DNA of 64,000 nucleotides, taken from assembly GCA_026545225.1 (NCBI GenBank), contig CM048853.1:18106755-18170754 (forward strand), written 5' to 3'. Both the position numbers and the translations under genes were made by a program. Shown here one piece after another: positions 33,473-44,972 of the stretch; position 1 is the first letter of the stretch, and each line of letters starts with the position of its first letter. The notes under the pieces are model-generated. The model had not been told where the DNA came from and did not search any database. It saw only the letters and a program-made list of their open reading frames with translations. The DNA comes from Cornus controversa. Lineage: Eukaryota > Streptophyta > Magnoliopsida > Cornales > Cornaceae.

Positions 33473-34047
33473 TGTATTAACCCTTGTGGATGGGTGTGAT
33501 ATGGGTGGGTGCAAAAAAAGAGACACTGGATTGAGCTGCCACACTGATAGGGTACAGGGTGCTCAATCCCACATCCCTTGGGTGTGGAGAAGGAGATGTG
33601 CTTATATGTAGTGTGTTCTCTTCAAATGGTATGAGGCATTTTGGGGTAAAACTCAAGAGTAAAACCATGCGAGCTGAGGCCCAAAGCGAATAATATCATA
33701 CCATGTGTTGGAGCGGGGTATTATAGTTGGTATCAAAGTTAGGTTCCCAGTTGGAAATGTGCCGACGAGGACGTCGGGCCTCGTAGGGGGGTGAATTGTA
33801 GTAACCCTTGTGGACGGGTGTGATGTGGGCGGGTGCAAAAAAGAGACACTGGGCTGAACTACCACACTGACAGGGTACAGGTGCTCAATCTCACATCGCC
33901 TGGGTGTGAAGAAGGGGATGTGCTTATATTTAGTGTGTTCTCTTCAAATGGTATGAGGCCTTTTGGGGTAAAACCCAAGAGCAAAATTGTATGGGCTGAG
34001 GCCCAAAGCGAATAATATCATACCATGTGTTGGAGCAGGGTATTACA
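33473..34047 (+). mobile_element. TRIM retrotransposon (complete)
   Basis: Two LTRs (33473-33725 and 33797-34047, 253 and 251 bp) start TGTAGTAACCC-like and end GGGTATTACA-like. The 71-bp internal part starts with a primer site TTGGTATCAAAG (33727) and ends with the purine run GGGGGGTGAAT. A perfect target duplication GTTGG flanks it (33468-33472 and 34048-34052). No coding capacity, as expected for TRIMs. The LTR includes a GATGTGCTTATAT promoter-like block. Confidence 0.95.
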
Positions 34048-34393
34048 GTTGGACTAGTGCACAAATTGTATGGATTCAAAAGATTCACATCTAAAAAGAA
34101 ATAAATACAATACATTAGTTATCAGTACTTAGATCATAAACTCAAGTACTTCATTCATTGATAAACTTAGTGTCCCAATCATGCATTCACAAATTAAAGT
34201 GAATTTAAATAGAAATATAGAGAATTCACATTATTTCATAGAAAAATATGATTTTAACTTTCACACGATTATCATAAAAATAAACAAAACTCAACCTAAT
34301 CTAAAAGATATGGTCCAATGGAAAACAAATAATAAACATAAGCTCAGTCCATGACCATAAAATTCCTAATGACCTAATTATGGGGTTTTGCAC

Positions 34394-34980
34394 TCAAAGA
34401 CCTATTAGAATAAATCCTATAGTATCAACGGGCACAAAATTTTCCAAATCTTTGTTCTTCATCCAAATTGTTTTGACATACAACCTATCAGGAAAATAAT
34501 GTGGAGAAACAGAAACATTCTTTTTCTTATTTGAATTCTTTTTTACTTGAGAATTTTTAGGTTTGTTCCAGTAATATGGCTTTTTAGTATGAACCCTATT
34601 CTTAGCAAAAGAATTATGTATATGAAAATTAGAATTAGAATATTTTCTTTTCTTATAACAATAGTGTTGACTATGTCCATTTTTACCACAAAAAGTACAA
34701 TGAAGCACATTGGACACAACATTAGCATGCAAAGACTCAACTTGAAGCTTAGGTTTGGGTATAGACAAATGCAAGTTCTTAAGTTTAACAAAAATAGTTT
34801 TACCTTTAGATGATAATCTAGCAAAACCTAGTCCAGTCTTATCTCCTACAGACTTACCAACACTACTTATGTTATCAAGCTTAATCTGCCCAAAAGTAAA
34901 TGCAATCAATTTCTCATGTGATTTTTTCAATTCAGGCTCAAGAAAATTAATTCTAGCAACAAGAGAATCTATAGCAGAAA
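34394..34980 (-). pseudogene. Copia gag, C-terminal part with CCHC knuckle
   Basis: An open frame runs from inside the flanking solo LTR to a stop at 34394. It contains a DSLVARINFLEPELKKSHEK coiled-coil-like block, then a perfect CCHC knuckle (CTFCGKNGHSQHYC, about 34655-34696), a Lys/Asn-rich tail and an IWMKNKDLENF segment. This is the gag arrangement of Maximus/SIRE-type Copia elements. The N-terminal half lies at 40305-40845, displaced by the 5.3-kb solo LTR insertion at AGAAA. No protease or integrase follows, so pol is lost. Confidence 0.75.
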
Positions 34981-35167
34981 TATAATACCCCGTTATTTTG
35001 AGGTTATTTAAATGAGTCATTCATTTATTTAGATTGCTGATTTATGAGTATTTTAAATGTTTTAATTTAAATTTTGTCAATGTGTTTATTTATATTTAAT
35101 TTAGATGTTAATTGTGTGGTATTAAATGTTTTGGTTGTTTTAAATAAGTGTGTAATAGTTTTCTTAA

Positions 35168-35210
<43 letters not shown>

Positions 35211-35524
35211 TCTGAGGTTTTATTTTTATTGGTGAGGGTTGGACCTTTTATTTTTCTTTTATTTTGGGTTGGGTTTTGTTTTAGTGTGTATTTGGGCTCA
35301 TAGGGGGAAGGCATGGGTTTATTTTATTTAGGCCCAAGCCCGTATGTTTTAAGGAAGAATATATATATATGTTAATATATTAGGGTTTTCTTCAAATTTC
35401 ATTATACGTATATTTTTAGAGGAATAGATACAGAGAGGAAGAGAGGGAGATACAAACCCTAGGGAGGATTTGAGAAGAGGAATTGAAGAGGATCGTGATT
35501 TTGGGTAAAGGGCTTTGAGTTTAT

Positions 35525-36176
35525 GTGATTTCTACCTTTATTTTTGAAGAGGCAAGTACATTTTCTTCTCTTTCCCTTTGAGTTTATAAACTCTTCATCT
35601 CTAAAACCATATATATATATGTATATATATATATTTTATAAAATATGAATGTATTCTGTTAAACTAGGGTTTCGTTTCTAATATATATATTGAGAGAAAC
35701 TAGGGTTTTATTTTTGGAGATATGTATGTTGACCAAAATCTAGGATTTCGTTTATGAAATTTATATGTATTGAATTAAATCATGCTGTATGTATTTATAT
35801 TTAATTTATGTGAATTGTGTCGATATAAGACAGAATTTTATCAATTTGATTTCTACCTTTATTTTCGAAGAGACAAGTATCTTTTCTTCTCTTCTCCTTT
35901 GAATTTATAAACTCTTCACCTCTGAAACAATATATATATATATATAAAGCACAAATGTATTGTGTTAAACTAGGATTTCATTTCTAATATATGTATTGAG
36001 AGAAACTAGGATTTTGTTTTTGGAGATATATATGTTGACCAAAATCTAGGATTTTGTTTATGGAATTTATATGTAGTAAATTAAATCGTGTTGTAGAATT
36101 TATATGTAGTAAATTAAATCATGTTGTATGTATTTACATTTAATTTATGTGAATTGTGTCGATATAAGACAGAATT
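35525..36176 (+). repeat. Two of three ~320-bp repeats in solo LTR E
   Basis: Each runs from GATTTCTACCTTTATTTT to GTCGATATAAGACAGAATTTT. The third copy is at 39438-39749, beyond the nested LTR. Confidence 0.85.
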
Positions 36177-36612
36177 TTGTCAATGTGTTTATTTATATTT
36201 AATTTAGATGCTAATTGTGTGGTATTAAATGCATTGGTTGTTTTAAATAAGTGTGTAATAGTTTTATTAAATATCTTTTTTTATATATATATTTATTTTT
36301 TTGAGTTTTTATTCTTATTGGTGAGGGTTGGACTTTTTATTTTTCTTTTATTTTGGGTTGAGTTTTGTTTTAGTGTGTATTTGGGCTCATAGGGGGAAGG
36401 CATGGGTTTATTTTATTTAGGCTCAAGTCCATATGTTGTAAGGAAGAATATATATGTCATGCCCCGGAATCCGGACTGCTAGGACTCCCCCGGACCAACC
36501 CAAATCCTAAGGGTGAACCTATTCACTCAACCTCGTGAACAACCTTAACCACACTCATGCGATTCATTCAACCTCGTGAACAACCTTAACCACACTCATG
36601 CGATAGTATCAA

Positions 36613-36624
36613 GCTTTGATACCA
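36613..36624 (-). promoter_or_regulatory. Embedded primer-binding-site-like copy in LTR B-2
   Basis: Minus-strand TGGTATCAAAGC, 158 bp inside the real LTR end and three bases from an internal LTR-like end at 36628. Confidence 0.75.
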
Positions 36625-36994
36625 TGTTGTCACGCCCTTGTCTCCCGACTCCCGGGAAAGCAAGAGGTGAACCCGTCCATTAAGCCCTAATGGACCATTT
36701 TAACCTTTCATCACCACGAAAGCCTAGTCACCCATTTGTAATTACCTATGCACAAGTCAACGTCACCTAACCTCAATGGCCGGCCTCAACCATACAACCC
36801 TTCGAATACTTCATTCCCACAAATATGAGTGCATAAATCCTTGTAAGTTTATAATCACTCTCTGAAAATGAAACCATTGGAAAGAGGGTTTAAAAATACA
36901 CAATTTCAAAAAAAGAATCATCGAAATTCAATTTGAAATGAAGGAGATATGCCTCTTGAAGTTGGACAAAACACTGTTTGAATAATGCATGCTG

Positions 36995-37080
36995 TAAAAG
37001 GGGGATCGATCGCCCAAGGTCGATCGAGGCCTTTTACAGGGGCGATCAATCATCATAAAAGAGGGGGATCGATCACAGTA
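36995..37080 (-). repeat. Palindrome cluster in LTR B-2
   Basis: GATCGATC cores (GGGATCGATCGCCC, GGTCGATCGAGG, GGGATCGATCACAG) and GGCGATCAATC, at the place where B-1 has TCGATCAATCGA. Confidence 0.75.
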
Positions 37081-37875
37081 AATCCCAGGCGAAATTCTGC
37101 AACCCTAATTTAGTTACAACTTCACCCTAACTTCAAATTCGAATATCTCACCATCCATAAGTCAGTTTGACTTGAAATTTGGCATGAATCATCCTCAACA
37201 TGTCTAGCATCCAACCCAATTGTAATCATATAAAAATACCAACCAAAACCCGGGTTATACTCAATCCAACAAGTATAGGTCAGATTACCAACTCTTGCAC
37301 AAAAACATGCATGTCTTTGTTAATTTATGTCCAAATAAGGCCCATGGCCTATCAAATTGAAGCTAATACAATCCTCCTTCTATACATTTAAATTTCATTC
37401 TTGCCATGAACTCAAAATGAATACTTTTGGGCACGTGTCCCCCCAATGGCTACTCTAATGCCTCTATGGCTATCAAGTATATTCACCTAACATGCATTTC
37501 ACATTTGAAATGTAATTCCATCAATTTCTCTTACCATCTTCATTCAACAACTCATGCGTACATATATTCCATACTCCATTAACTCATAATTATCCATACA
37601 AGAAATCATAACTCGAGACGAAAATGGTCCCATGGTGCCATACATCTTCAACACATACATTTTTCTCAACTCAATTACTTGAGAAAAATCCATACATATA
37701 GTCATAACATGAGAAGAGGTCATGACTTTACTTTCAAAATGTTTCAAAACATGAACCTTGTCCAAGAAACACATCCCAATGCAATGGATTCTGAGTTTAT
37801 ATAGTCATTACAAGGATTTCACGCATAAGTCCAAAAATGCTAAAAATCCTACCATGACTACAAATACATAATCAA

Positions 37876-37894
37876 CGTGCCACAAGCCAGCACG
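37876..37894 (-). promoter_or_regulatory. Conserved LTR hairpin (B-2), compensatory change
   Basis: Minus strand CGTGCTGGCTTGTGGCACG. The second stem pair is G-C where the other copies have A-T, so pairing is kept. Confidence 0.65.
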
Positions 37895-40304
37895 AATAGC
37901 CAAATATATACAATATCCAAACGATCATCATACTCCAATTGAGTTCCCAAAATGCCCATAAGAACTATGAAGTAGCTATCATCATCCTTGACGCATAACC
38001 TGAAAAATATTGAGGGGAGTGGGGTGAGCACCACAGCGGCTCAGTAGAGATACCCCAACCCCACCTAAGCGCCAACCCGACTCTGACCTACATGAATGTA
38101 AGTCATAGTATCCCTATCGGCTACATGGCATATGCTAGAGCATTTAGACGTACATAGCATATTCAACACATGAGCAACATTATCAAATGAATGCTTTCAA
38201 GCAATGCATGTTTACACACACACAAATGGTTCATGATTTGTCAAAACTCCAACAAAAGAGACATGGGTGGGCATGCTCCAAAGCCCCACGTCACATTTTC
38301 AAAGAAAAACCCTCTTTGGGACGTTTTATCAAACACCATGTATGCAACATGTTCATGGATGATATCAACACCACAAGCATCACCAAATAATGAAATTTAG
38401 CATACATTTACAGGGCTCTACACTTTGGCATCAAATTACATGTTCAAGAAACACCAAATCATGCTTTTCACATAACATTTACCACAAACCTCATACATGT
38501 CATACATATATCAACTTTATAACATGTAATACACATAAATCACCTTTTTAACATGCAATTATATAACAAATGCAACAAGGAGAGGGAACCCAACCTCCTA
38601 ACTTTACCTAGCATGTTAACCCCCCAAGAAACTCACAATTCAACCTATAGAATTGACACTTAGGGAGGAAGAGATACCCCTACCTCTAATCCAAGCTTGA
38701 TTGTTGAAGACCCAATTTCCACCAAGCTTCAAACTCCTCCAATTGCAACTTTGCACCGATCAAATCGAAGAGGAGAGTGAGGGGAGCATCTTTAATTCTT
38801 GGCTCCACCCTCAAATCCCACTTCTATACCCTCAAATTGAAGAGAAAAGGAGAAAAGAGAAACTTGTAGAGAGAAAGAGAGATTCAGATGTAGAGAGAGA
38901 GAGAGAGAAGTGAAATTTGATTTTTTGTCCCTCTTCTTACACATATATATCACATATACATCATATATTTGTCCCTTGCAACTAAACCCTCAATCTCTCC
39001 TCTTTTTGCTCCTATTATGGGCCTTTTGTGCTTATTCGCAAACTAGCATTTTCTCTCTTTCTAAAACTTCACTTATGTCCTTAAACTCACATCCATACCC
39101 CTATGACACTCTCTAAAGTCCGTAGTTTTTTTCCAGGTTACCCGAACCCATTCCGATTTCACACCCATAATCGAAAACACAAAAAGATCATTTAAGTCCA
39201 CTAAGCATGTCATTAATCAATTAATCATGCTTAAAAGTCACCGACCCATAATTATAATTCAAAAAAATATTTCGGGTCGTCACAATATATATGTTAAAAT
39301 ATTAGGATTTCTTCAAATTTTATTATACATATATTTTTAGAGGGAGAGATATAAAGAGGGAGATACAAACCCTAGAGAGGATTTGAGAAGAGGAATTGAA
39401 GAGAATCATGATTTTGGGTAAAGGGCTTTGCGTTTATGTGATTTCTACCTTTATTTTCAAAGAGGCAAATACCTTTTCTTCTCTTCCCCTTTGAATTTAT
39501 AAACTCTTCATCTCTGAAACCATATATATATGTAATATATATTTTTTATAAAGTATGAATGTATTATGTTAAACTAGGGTTTCGTTTCTAATATATATAT
39601 TAAAAGAAACTAGGGTTTTGTTTTTAGAGATATGTATGTTGACCGAAATCTAGGATTTCGTTTATGGAATTTATATGTAGTGAATTAAATCATGCTATAT
39701 GTATTACATTTAATTTCTGTAAACTGTGTCGATATAAGACAGAATTTTCGACGAATGAATTTTGACTCCACAAAACTCATTCTTGATCAGAACGACACAA
39801 TAAGCAAAACCCTGGCCCATGTCATTTTTTAGTCGAAAACTCTCATCTAGGTCTCCAAAATTACATTGTTTCATCGTATAGGAAGACTGCTGAATATTTC
39901 GATAATTTTGTTTAGGATTTCTTTATAAGAAATACATGTATTATAGAGAGCAGATCATGCAACCCATTTAATTATCAAGTATTCGTGAACAATAACCCTG
40001 TGAACAGTACCCGTGAACAGTGTCGCTAAACAGTATTTTATTTTATAGATTTGACTCATTTCACTTGTCTAAATTAATTTACCCTTATGAATTTTTGGTA
40101 TATACTCTGAACTAAATTATGAATTAGCTATGTTGATTTATGATTCGGGATTTATTGTTTATTAGATTTTCTTTCTACTATTAAATTCCTTCTTTATTGC
40201 ATCTTGTATTATGTGCTTGTTTATTATTATGCGTTGGTATTTACTAATTTTTGTGTACAAGTCTGGCCAACTTATGCATAGAAATTAGGGGATGTCACAA
40301 GAAA

Positions 40305-40845
40305 TAGCTTGACTTACCTCGCTTTTGAAAAACTTAACTTTACTTTGAAGATTTTGAATATTAATTTTGTTTTCTTCAATCAACTTCAATTACTCTTCAT
40401 TCTCTTTCTTCAAAGTTTCTTTTTCAATTTCCACTTGCTTCAACTTCTCAGATTTCTTATTATAAGCGTTTAACAATTTCTCAAAAAGTTTTTGCAGATT
40501 ACTCTCACAAGGTTCTCTATCAGCTTTCCCATCATTCGAATCATTAAAATCAATTTTACTCAATGTTGCATATTTTTTAGATTTACCTGTATTAGAAAAA
40601 GAATCATTAGCAGTATCTTCATCAACATGAGCAATAGTAGAAAAAACAACAAAAACATCTTTCTTATTATTTTTACCTCTTAATTTAGAAGAATTTTCTT
40701 TTCTAAAATTTCATTCTTTTTATTCTTATGGAGTCTTCCAAATTATTTAGGAAGGAGATTTATATCATCATTATAGTTTAATCTATCACATTAATGAGGT
40801 TGTTGAACCAATTCACCCCCTCTCTTATTAGATTTCATAATGATT
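40305..40845 (-). pseudogene. Copia gag, N-terminal part
   Basis: A possible start MKSNKRGGELVQQPH lies at about 40842. After stops and shifts, a recognisable coiled-coil block follows (about 40680-40310) rich in Lys/Glu/Leu, with KADREPCESNLQKLFEKLL. The 40305 end meets the AGAAA duplication of the solo LTR, beyond which gag continues at 34980. Function would be RNA packaging. Frames are broken several times. Confidence 0.6.
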
Positions 40846-40915
40846 TTTAAAAACAAAAATAAATTTTGATTTTAAAAATACTTCACAAGGAACTACTCTC
40901 AAATTAGAGAACACT

Positions 40916-40927
40916 GCTCTGATACCA
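40916..40927 (-). promoter_or_regulatory. Primer-binding site of the Copia-type element
   Basis: Minus-strand TGGTATCAGAGC, a perfect match to the initiator-Met-tRNA primer site, two bases from the LTR end at 40930. Confidence 0.9.
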
Positions 40928-40929
40928 CT

Positions 40930-41850
40930 TGTGAGCGGAAGCAGTTGCGAAAGTTAGATTTAAAACGTAGAGGGGGGTCATTAGATTTACTCGCTTTTTG
41001 CTTAATCTTTCAAATTATCCAATTTTAAGCCCAATTAAAATTTAAGCAATCCCAAAAAATAAGTAAATAAAATAAAGTGTAGTAAAGTAAAGAATGCACT
41101 AGATATATGTGAAAAACTTAGATAGGGAAAAAATCACGGGTGAGGCTTTGTAGTCCCAGAGAAGCAAATCCACTATCATCGAAGCAAAGTACAATAGACT
41201 CTGTCACATACTCACACTCACTCCACTCTGATAAGAACTCTGATGCGGAACACCTTAGGCTTAAAATTGTGACTACCTCATCCAACTACTGTAGATTCCC
41301 GACTAACGTCAAAATCTTCTCAGCATGGTAACTAGAATAACACGAACACTCAGCAAGTATTCTATCCCCTTCGTAGCTCGATCTTCTTCTCATTCCTCAC
41401 CAACGAACAGTCGTAGAAGAAACCAATCCAGTAACTTGATCACGAAGAAATCTTCAATGTAATCTTCGAATAGTTGATCAAGCAAATAAAGACACCCTAA
41501 ATCACTTAGTGAATATGTGTGTGCTCTCAAAAATATAAACAAAGAATATGAGAGAAAAATTATTTGCTAGAAAAATATCTCAATGATTTCTCTCTCTAGA
41601 AATTCTCAGTTTGATGCATATTGAAAGCTTTATTAAAGCACACTGAGAGAGAAATCATATGAGATTTTTATAGAGATTATAAACCCTAATTTTCCTTGTA
41701 AAACAAGTTGAAAGAAGTAGAAAACAAGTCCCCACATTTTAGGAAAGTTCTGGGTCAAATACGGGTTGAAACAGGACAAAAGAGGCCAAAATTCGCAGAT
41801 CAGACAACTTGGACCGGTACAGCCCTGTAGCAAACTCCTTGGACCGATCT
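40930..41850 (-). repeat. 5' LTR of the Copia-type element
   Basis: Starts TGTGAGCGGAAG on plus. The outer end differs from the 3' LTR (CCTTGGACCGATCTAGCC then array spacer), so about 50 bp of the terminus is lost. Confidence 0.8.
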
Positions 41851-42075
41851 AGCCTTTAATTTATTAAGCCTCTAGAATCTCTGTATATTTGGCATTTGCC
41901 CCTCCCCCCAAACCCACATGATACATTAATAATAGGGCCCCTCCAAAACCATGTGCTTTGGCCCATTCAAAGATCCCTTGTATATTACTCCATGGTAAGA
42001 CCCATGGTATATTAGTAATATAAAAACTAAAAATCCAAAAACCCATTATATTATATCTAACTAAAAACCCATAAG
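41851..42075 (+). repeat. Array spacer (unit 5 fragment)
   Basis: Matches 10870-11085, with GCATTTGCCCCTCCCCCC in place of a pure C run. Confidence 0.75.
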
Positions 42076-42169
42076 ACCCGTAAAAGAGTGACAAAAGCAG
42101 CTCCTTAACAAAATCCCTAGCGCCACTTGCAAAAGTTTCTACTGTTTCAAACTTCCAAAAATTTCAATC
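42076..42169 (+). pseudogene. Kinase-like fragment copy A6, leader
   Basis: CCCGTAAAAGAGTGAC leader and TTTCAAACTTCC repeats up to the solo LTR insertion at CAATC. The copy continues at 44752. Confidence 0.7.
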
Positions 42170-42794
42170 TGTGACCCGAGAATTGTCCCTAGAGGGGGGG
42201 GTGAATAGGGACTTTAAGCAAACAAAGGAACTTTTTCGATTTTAGAATGTTTTGACAAAAAATAGTTTAAATGGAATTTTGTCAAATGCTTGGTGAACTT
42301 ATGTATTCAACAAGTGGATTGAGAATGCTCAATCTATTATGCACTTAAATGATCTAGTGGATACAATAAGTGTAAGTGTACATGTAAGTGCAACATATCA
42401 TGCTTGTAGTTTATGGAAATGTTGATTGTGCATTTGTTAAATACATGGTATGCAAATTGATTGGAAAATAGATACTCAAATAACTACTCAATCAATTAAC
42501 AATTTAATTAATTCCACAACTCAACCAATGCACTCCAAGCATTCATCCCATCCTCCTCATATAAATTAAAACATATAAACTCATTGCATTGATATATAAA
42601 GCATATATAAATTAAACATATACAATGCTATAAAATAAAAGAGTTTAGAGATAGAGAAATGCAAACCAAGTGACACCATGATTTTTATATGGTTCGGCCC
42701 CTCTTGCCTACGTCCATGCCTCAAGAGCACTTCTTGAGGTTTCCACTATATAGCCTTCCTTAATGGTGGAAAGCAAACCTTACACTTGCCAAGT

Positions 42795-42980
42795 GAATTA
42801 CTTGGGCTTCCTTACTCAATGACATCCTCACCAAGACTTCTTTGCCAAGCTCATGACTTGGGCTTCCTTGCTCAATGAATACCTCACCAAGACTTCTTTG
42901 CCAAGCTCATGACTTGGACTTCTTTGCCAAGTGCATCACTTGGTCTTCTTTGCCAAGTGCATCACTTGGTCTTCCTCTCA
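42795..42980 (+). repeat. CTTGGGCTTC-type tandem repeats in solo LTR D
   Basis: Imperfect repeats of TTTGCCAAGCTCATGACTTG and relatives, five or more copies. Confidence 0.75.
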
Positions 42981-43396
42981 AAGGTAGATAAGAAGTTTGA
43001 TTACAATGAAGAGTATCCCTCAATGGACAGATTCACAAATGATAGCTCAATGGAGAATATCCCTCAATGGATAGATACACAAATTATAGCTCACATACCT
43101 AGAGTTAGCAATGAAATACTCAATTGAAAGCTCTTCACTAGGATGTTACCACTATGAATGATATGCAAGTGTTTAGTTCAATAGTGGTGGCTACCAATGG
43201 ACGGATGATATGAAGATTTTAGCTCTAAGGTAGCATCTACCAATAATATATGATCATGAAGGGTTGTGGTAGTCTCTCTCACATGTATAATGCATATACA
43301 ATGTGTATTTATAGTGCAAGAATGAATTATGGCCGTTTGGAAGTGGTTGGGAAACTTTAAGTGCAGAAAACTAGCCTTTGGAGTTGGAATCTCCAG

Positions 43397-43605
43397 GTTT
43401 CGGTCGACTGATGAATTCATCGGTCAACTAAAAGTGGTGTTTCGGTCGACTGAAGCAATGCTTCGGTCGGCTGAAACCTCCCCTGTTTTGCATACCCTAC
43501 TGGAATGAATTTTCAGTTTCTATCAGTCGACTGATGGATTCCTTCAGTCGACTGAAAGGCCTCTTTCAGTCGACTGATGGGTTCATCAGTCGACCGAAAG
43601 TCCCC
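43397..43605 (-). repeat. Palindrome cluster in solo LTR D
   Basis: Perfect palindromes ATCAGTCGACTGAT (43522-43535) and TTCAGTCGACTGAA (43543-43556), plus TCAGTCGACTGA (43566-43577) and decayed GGTCGACTGA/GGTCGGCTGA forms. Confidence 0.9.
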
Positions 43606-44751
43606 ATGTTAGAATCTGTTCTCAGACTCAGCCAGTTTCTCTTGCACAGTGTACTAATACACTGCATTCTCAGACTCAGCCAGTTTCTCTTGCACAGTGC
43701 ACTAATACACTGCACACTTAATTATATTGAAAACATTTAAGTAAATTTCTCATAAACCTTTATATTTCTATTTACTTTAAGTTATTCAATGTAATTAAGC
43801 AAAGTACCCCCCATTTGGATTCAATAAAAATAGTTTCAAAATCAAATTCTAAGTGAATCAAAATCTAATTTTTCAATTTTAGTACAAAATGGATTTTCAC
43901 AGCTTTGACATAACAATTTAACGTGCAATATGAATGACCAAAACAAGTCATTTGGGGCTGAGAAAATTCATGTGATCATGATAAATCATGGGGTACAATT
44001 ACCGGGACTTTTTATGTCAAGATTCATTAAAAAACTCGTATTTACGTTTTTGCCCCTAGAATCCAACACTTAGCCAAATTTCTGCGCTAAGTAGCCGAAA
44101 CAGTAACTGTGTATGACACGGCTTTATATAGTGATTCATTTGAGTTCAAAGCCTAAGTCAATCTATCTAAGAACCATAAATGATATTTCCTAGTTCAAGT
44201 ATAGGTTCTAGAATTTGTTTACTCAAGAATTGAGTTTCTTCAAAGCTAAACATAAGCTTGAATTAACTTAATCTCAACGAAGGCCTTAAAGATGATTCAA
44301 TGAAGTTCATGGCCTAATTCTAAGTGTCCAAGGAACCATGATATGATATGAATGATATGCATTGGTCCTAAGGTCCACTAGGTCAATAGATGAGCTTTCA
44401 AAAGAAGTTACTTCATAAATAACTTTACATTAAATCTAACACTCACCCAAGACTAGCCTACCCAAGTCTTTTGATCTTCAAATCTTTAAGCTTTTGGGTT
44501 CCTTCATCATGTGGCTTGGATTCACTTCAACTTCGCCATTGATCTTGATTATTGATCTTTGAGTTTCATGATCATGTGGCTTCATCTATCTTCTTGTAAT
44601 TCATTTTGAAGTCCAATGCCTTTAAGATACTTGAGATAATATAATATCTTATAAACTGCACACTCAAGTAAACTTATTAAATCTACACTATAATAGTTTG
44701 TTATCATCAAAATCACCCAAATAACCTTGGTTTAAAACCTTGAGGTCAACA

Positions 44752-44972
44752 CAATCGTTTCAAACTTCCAAACTATCTACCATTTCAATGAATTCTTTTC
44801 AAATTAATTGGAGTGAAGAAAGGGAAAGGCCAAGAGACTTTACACATGGGTTGTCTTTGCCATTATGCATCCATAATCCTCAACTAGAGGATATGGATAA
44901 GATCTCAATTTTAAAATATTCCCATGGTGAGGAAGAAGCTGCCAAAAAACTCAGACTCAAAATTCAAAAATA
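44752..44972 (+). pseudogene. Kinase-like fragment copy A6, coding part
   Basis: After the CAATC duplication the copy continues: leader repeat, ATG at 44788, FQINWSEERERPRDFTHGL, IHNPQLEDMDKISILKYSHG, then KKLRLKIQK and a TAA. It ends where array homology stops near 44972, just before the HPNIIK block. This is the right edge of the array in the window. Confidence 0.65.

Larger units (their letters stand above)
36455..39284 (-). mobile_element. Solo LTR, Gypsy-type family B (copy B-2)
   Basis: Starts TGTCATGCCCC and ends GGTCGTCACA on plus, 2830 bp, flanked by ATATA on both sides (in an AT-rich site). It contains an embedded primer site (36613-36624) next to a second LTR-like end TGTCACGCCC (36628), a 42-bp tandem duplication (about 36518-36602), GATCGATC palindromes (36995-37080) and the 19-nt hairpin (37876-37894). 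No protein is encoded. Confidence 0.8.
34981..40299. mobile_element. Solo LTR (family E) inside Copia gag
   Basis: A 5319-bp insertion, 2.49 kb without the nested family-B LTR, flanked by a perfect AGAAA duplication (34976-34980 and 40300-40304). It starts TATAATACCCCG and ends GGGGATGTCACA. It has three copies of a ~320-bp segment (35525-35840, 35848-36176 and 39438-39749) and a ~1.1-kb tandem duplication. No coding region is recognised. Confidence 0.75.
28464..41850 (-). mobile_element. Copia-type element, gag only, with nested insertions
   Basis: Minus-strand order: a 5' LTR (41850-40930), a primer site (40927-40916), gag split in two (40845-40305 and 34980-34394), a long non-coding stretch, purine-rich tracts (29515-29445) and a 3' LTR (29378-28464). 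Purine blocks of the AAAGGGGGAGA type and a CACCCCC..TAGG LTR end are typical of SIRE/Maximus-like Copia elements. No integrase or reverse transcriptase is visible, so it is non-autonomous. Insertions inside: a Gypsy-type LTR at 29845-31977, a TRIM at 33473-34047 and a solo LTR at 34981-40299. Confidence 0.75.
42170..44751 (-). mobile_element. Copia-type solo LTR (family D), exact target duplication
   Basis: 2582 bp, starts TGTGACCCGAG and ends GAGGTCAACA, flanked by a perfect CAATC duplication (42165-42169 and 44752-44756). The minus-strand 3' end reads CCCTATTCACCCCCC then TCTAGGGAC, as in other Copia-type LTRs here. It contains CTTGGGCTTCCTTGCTCAAT-type repeats (42800-42970) and TCAGTCGACTGA palindromes (43397-43605). 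No internal region remains, so LTR-LTR recombination deleted it. Confidence 0.95.

Noticed and set aside
40916..40927. tRNA gene fragment
   Set aside because: Only the 12-base 3' complement is present next to an LTR end, so it is a primer-binding site.
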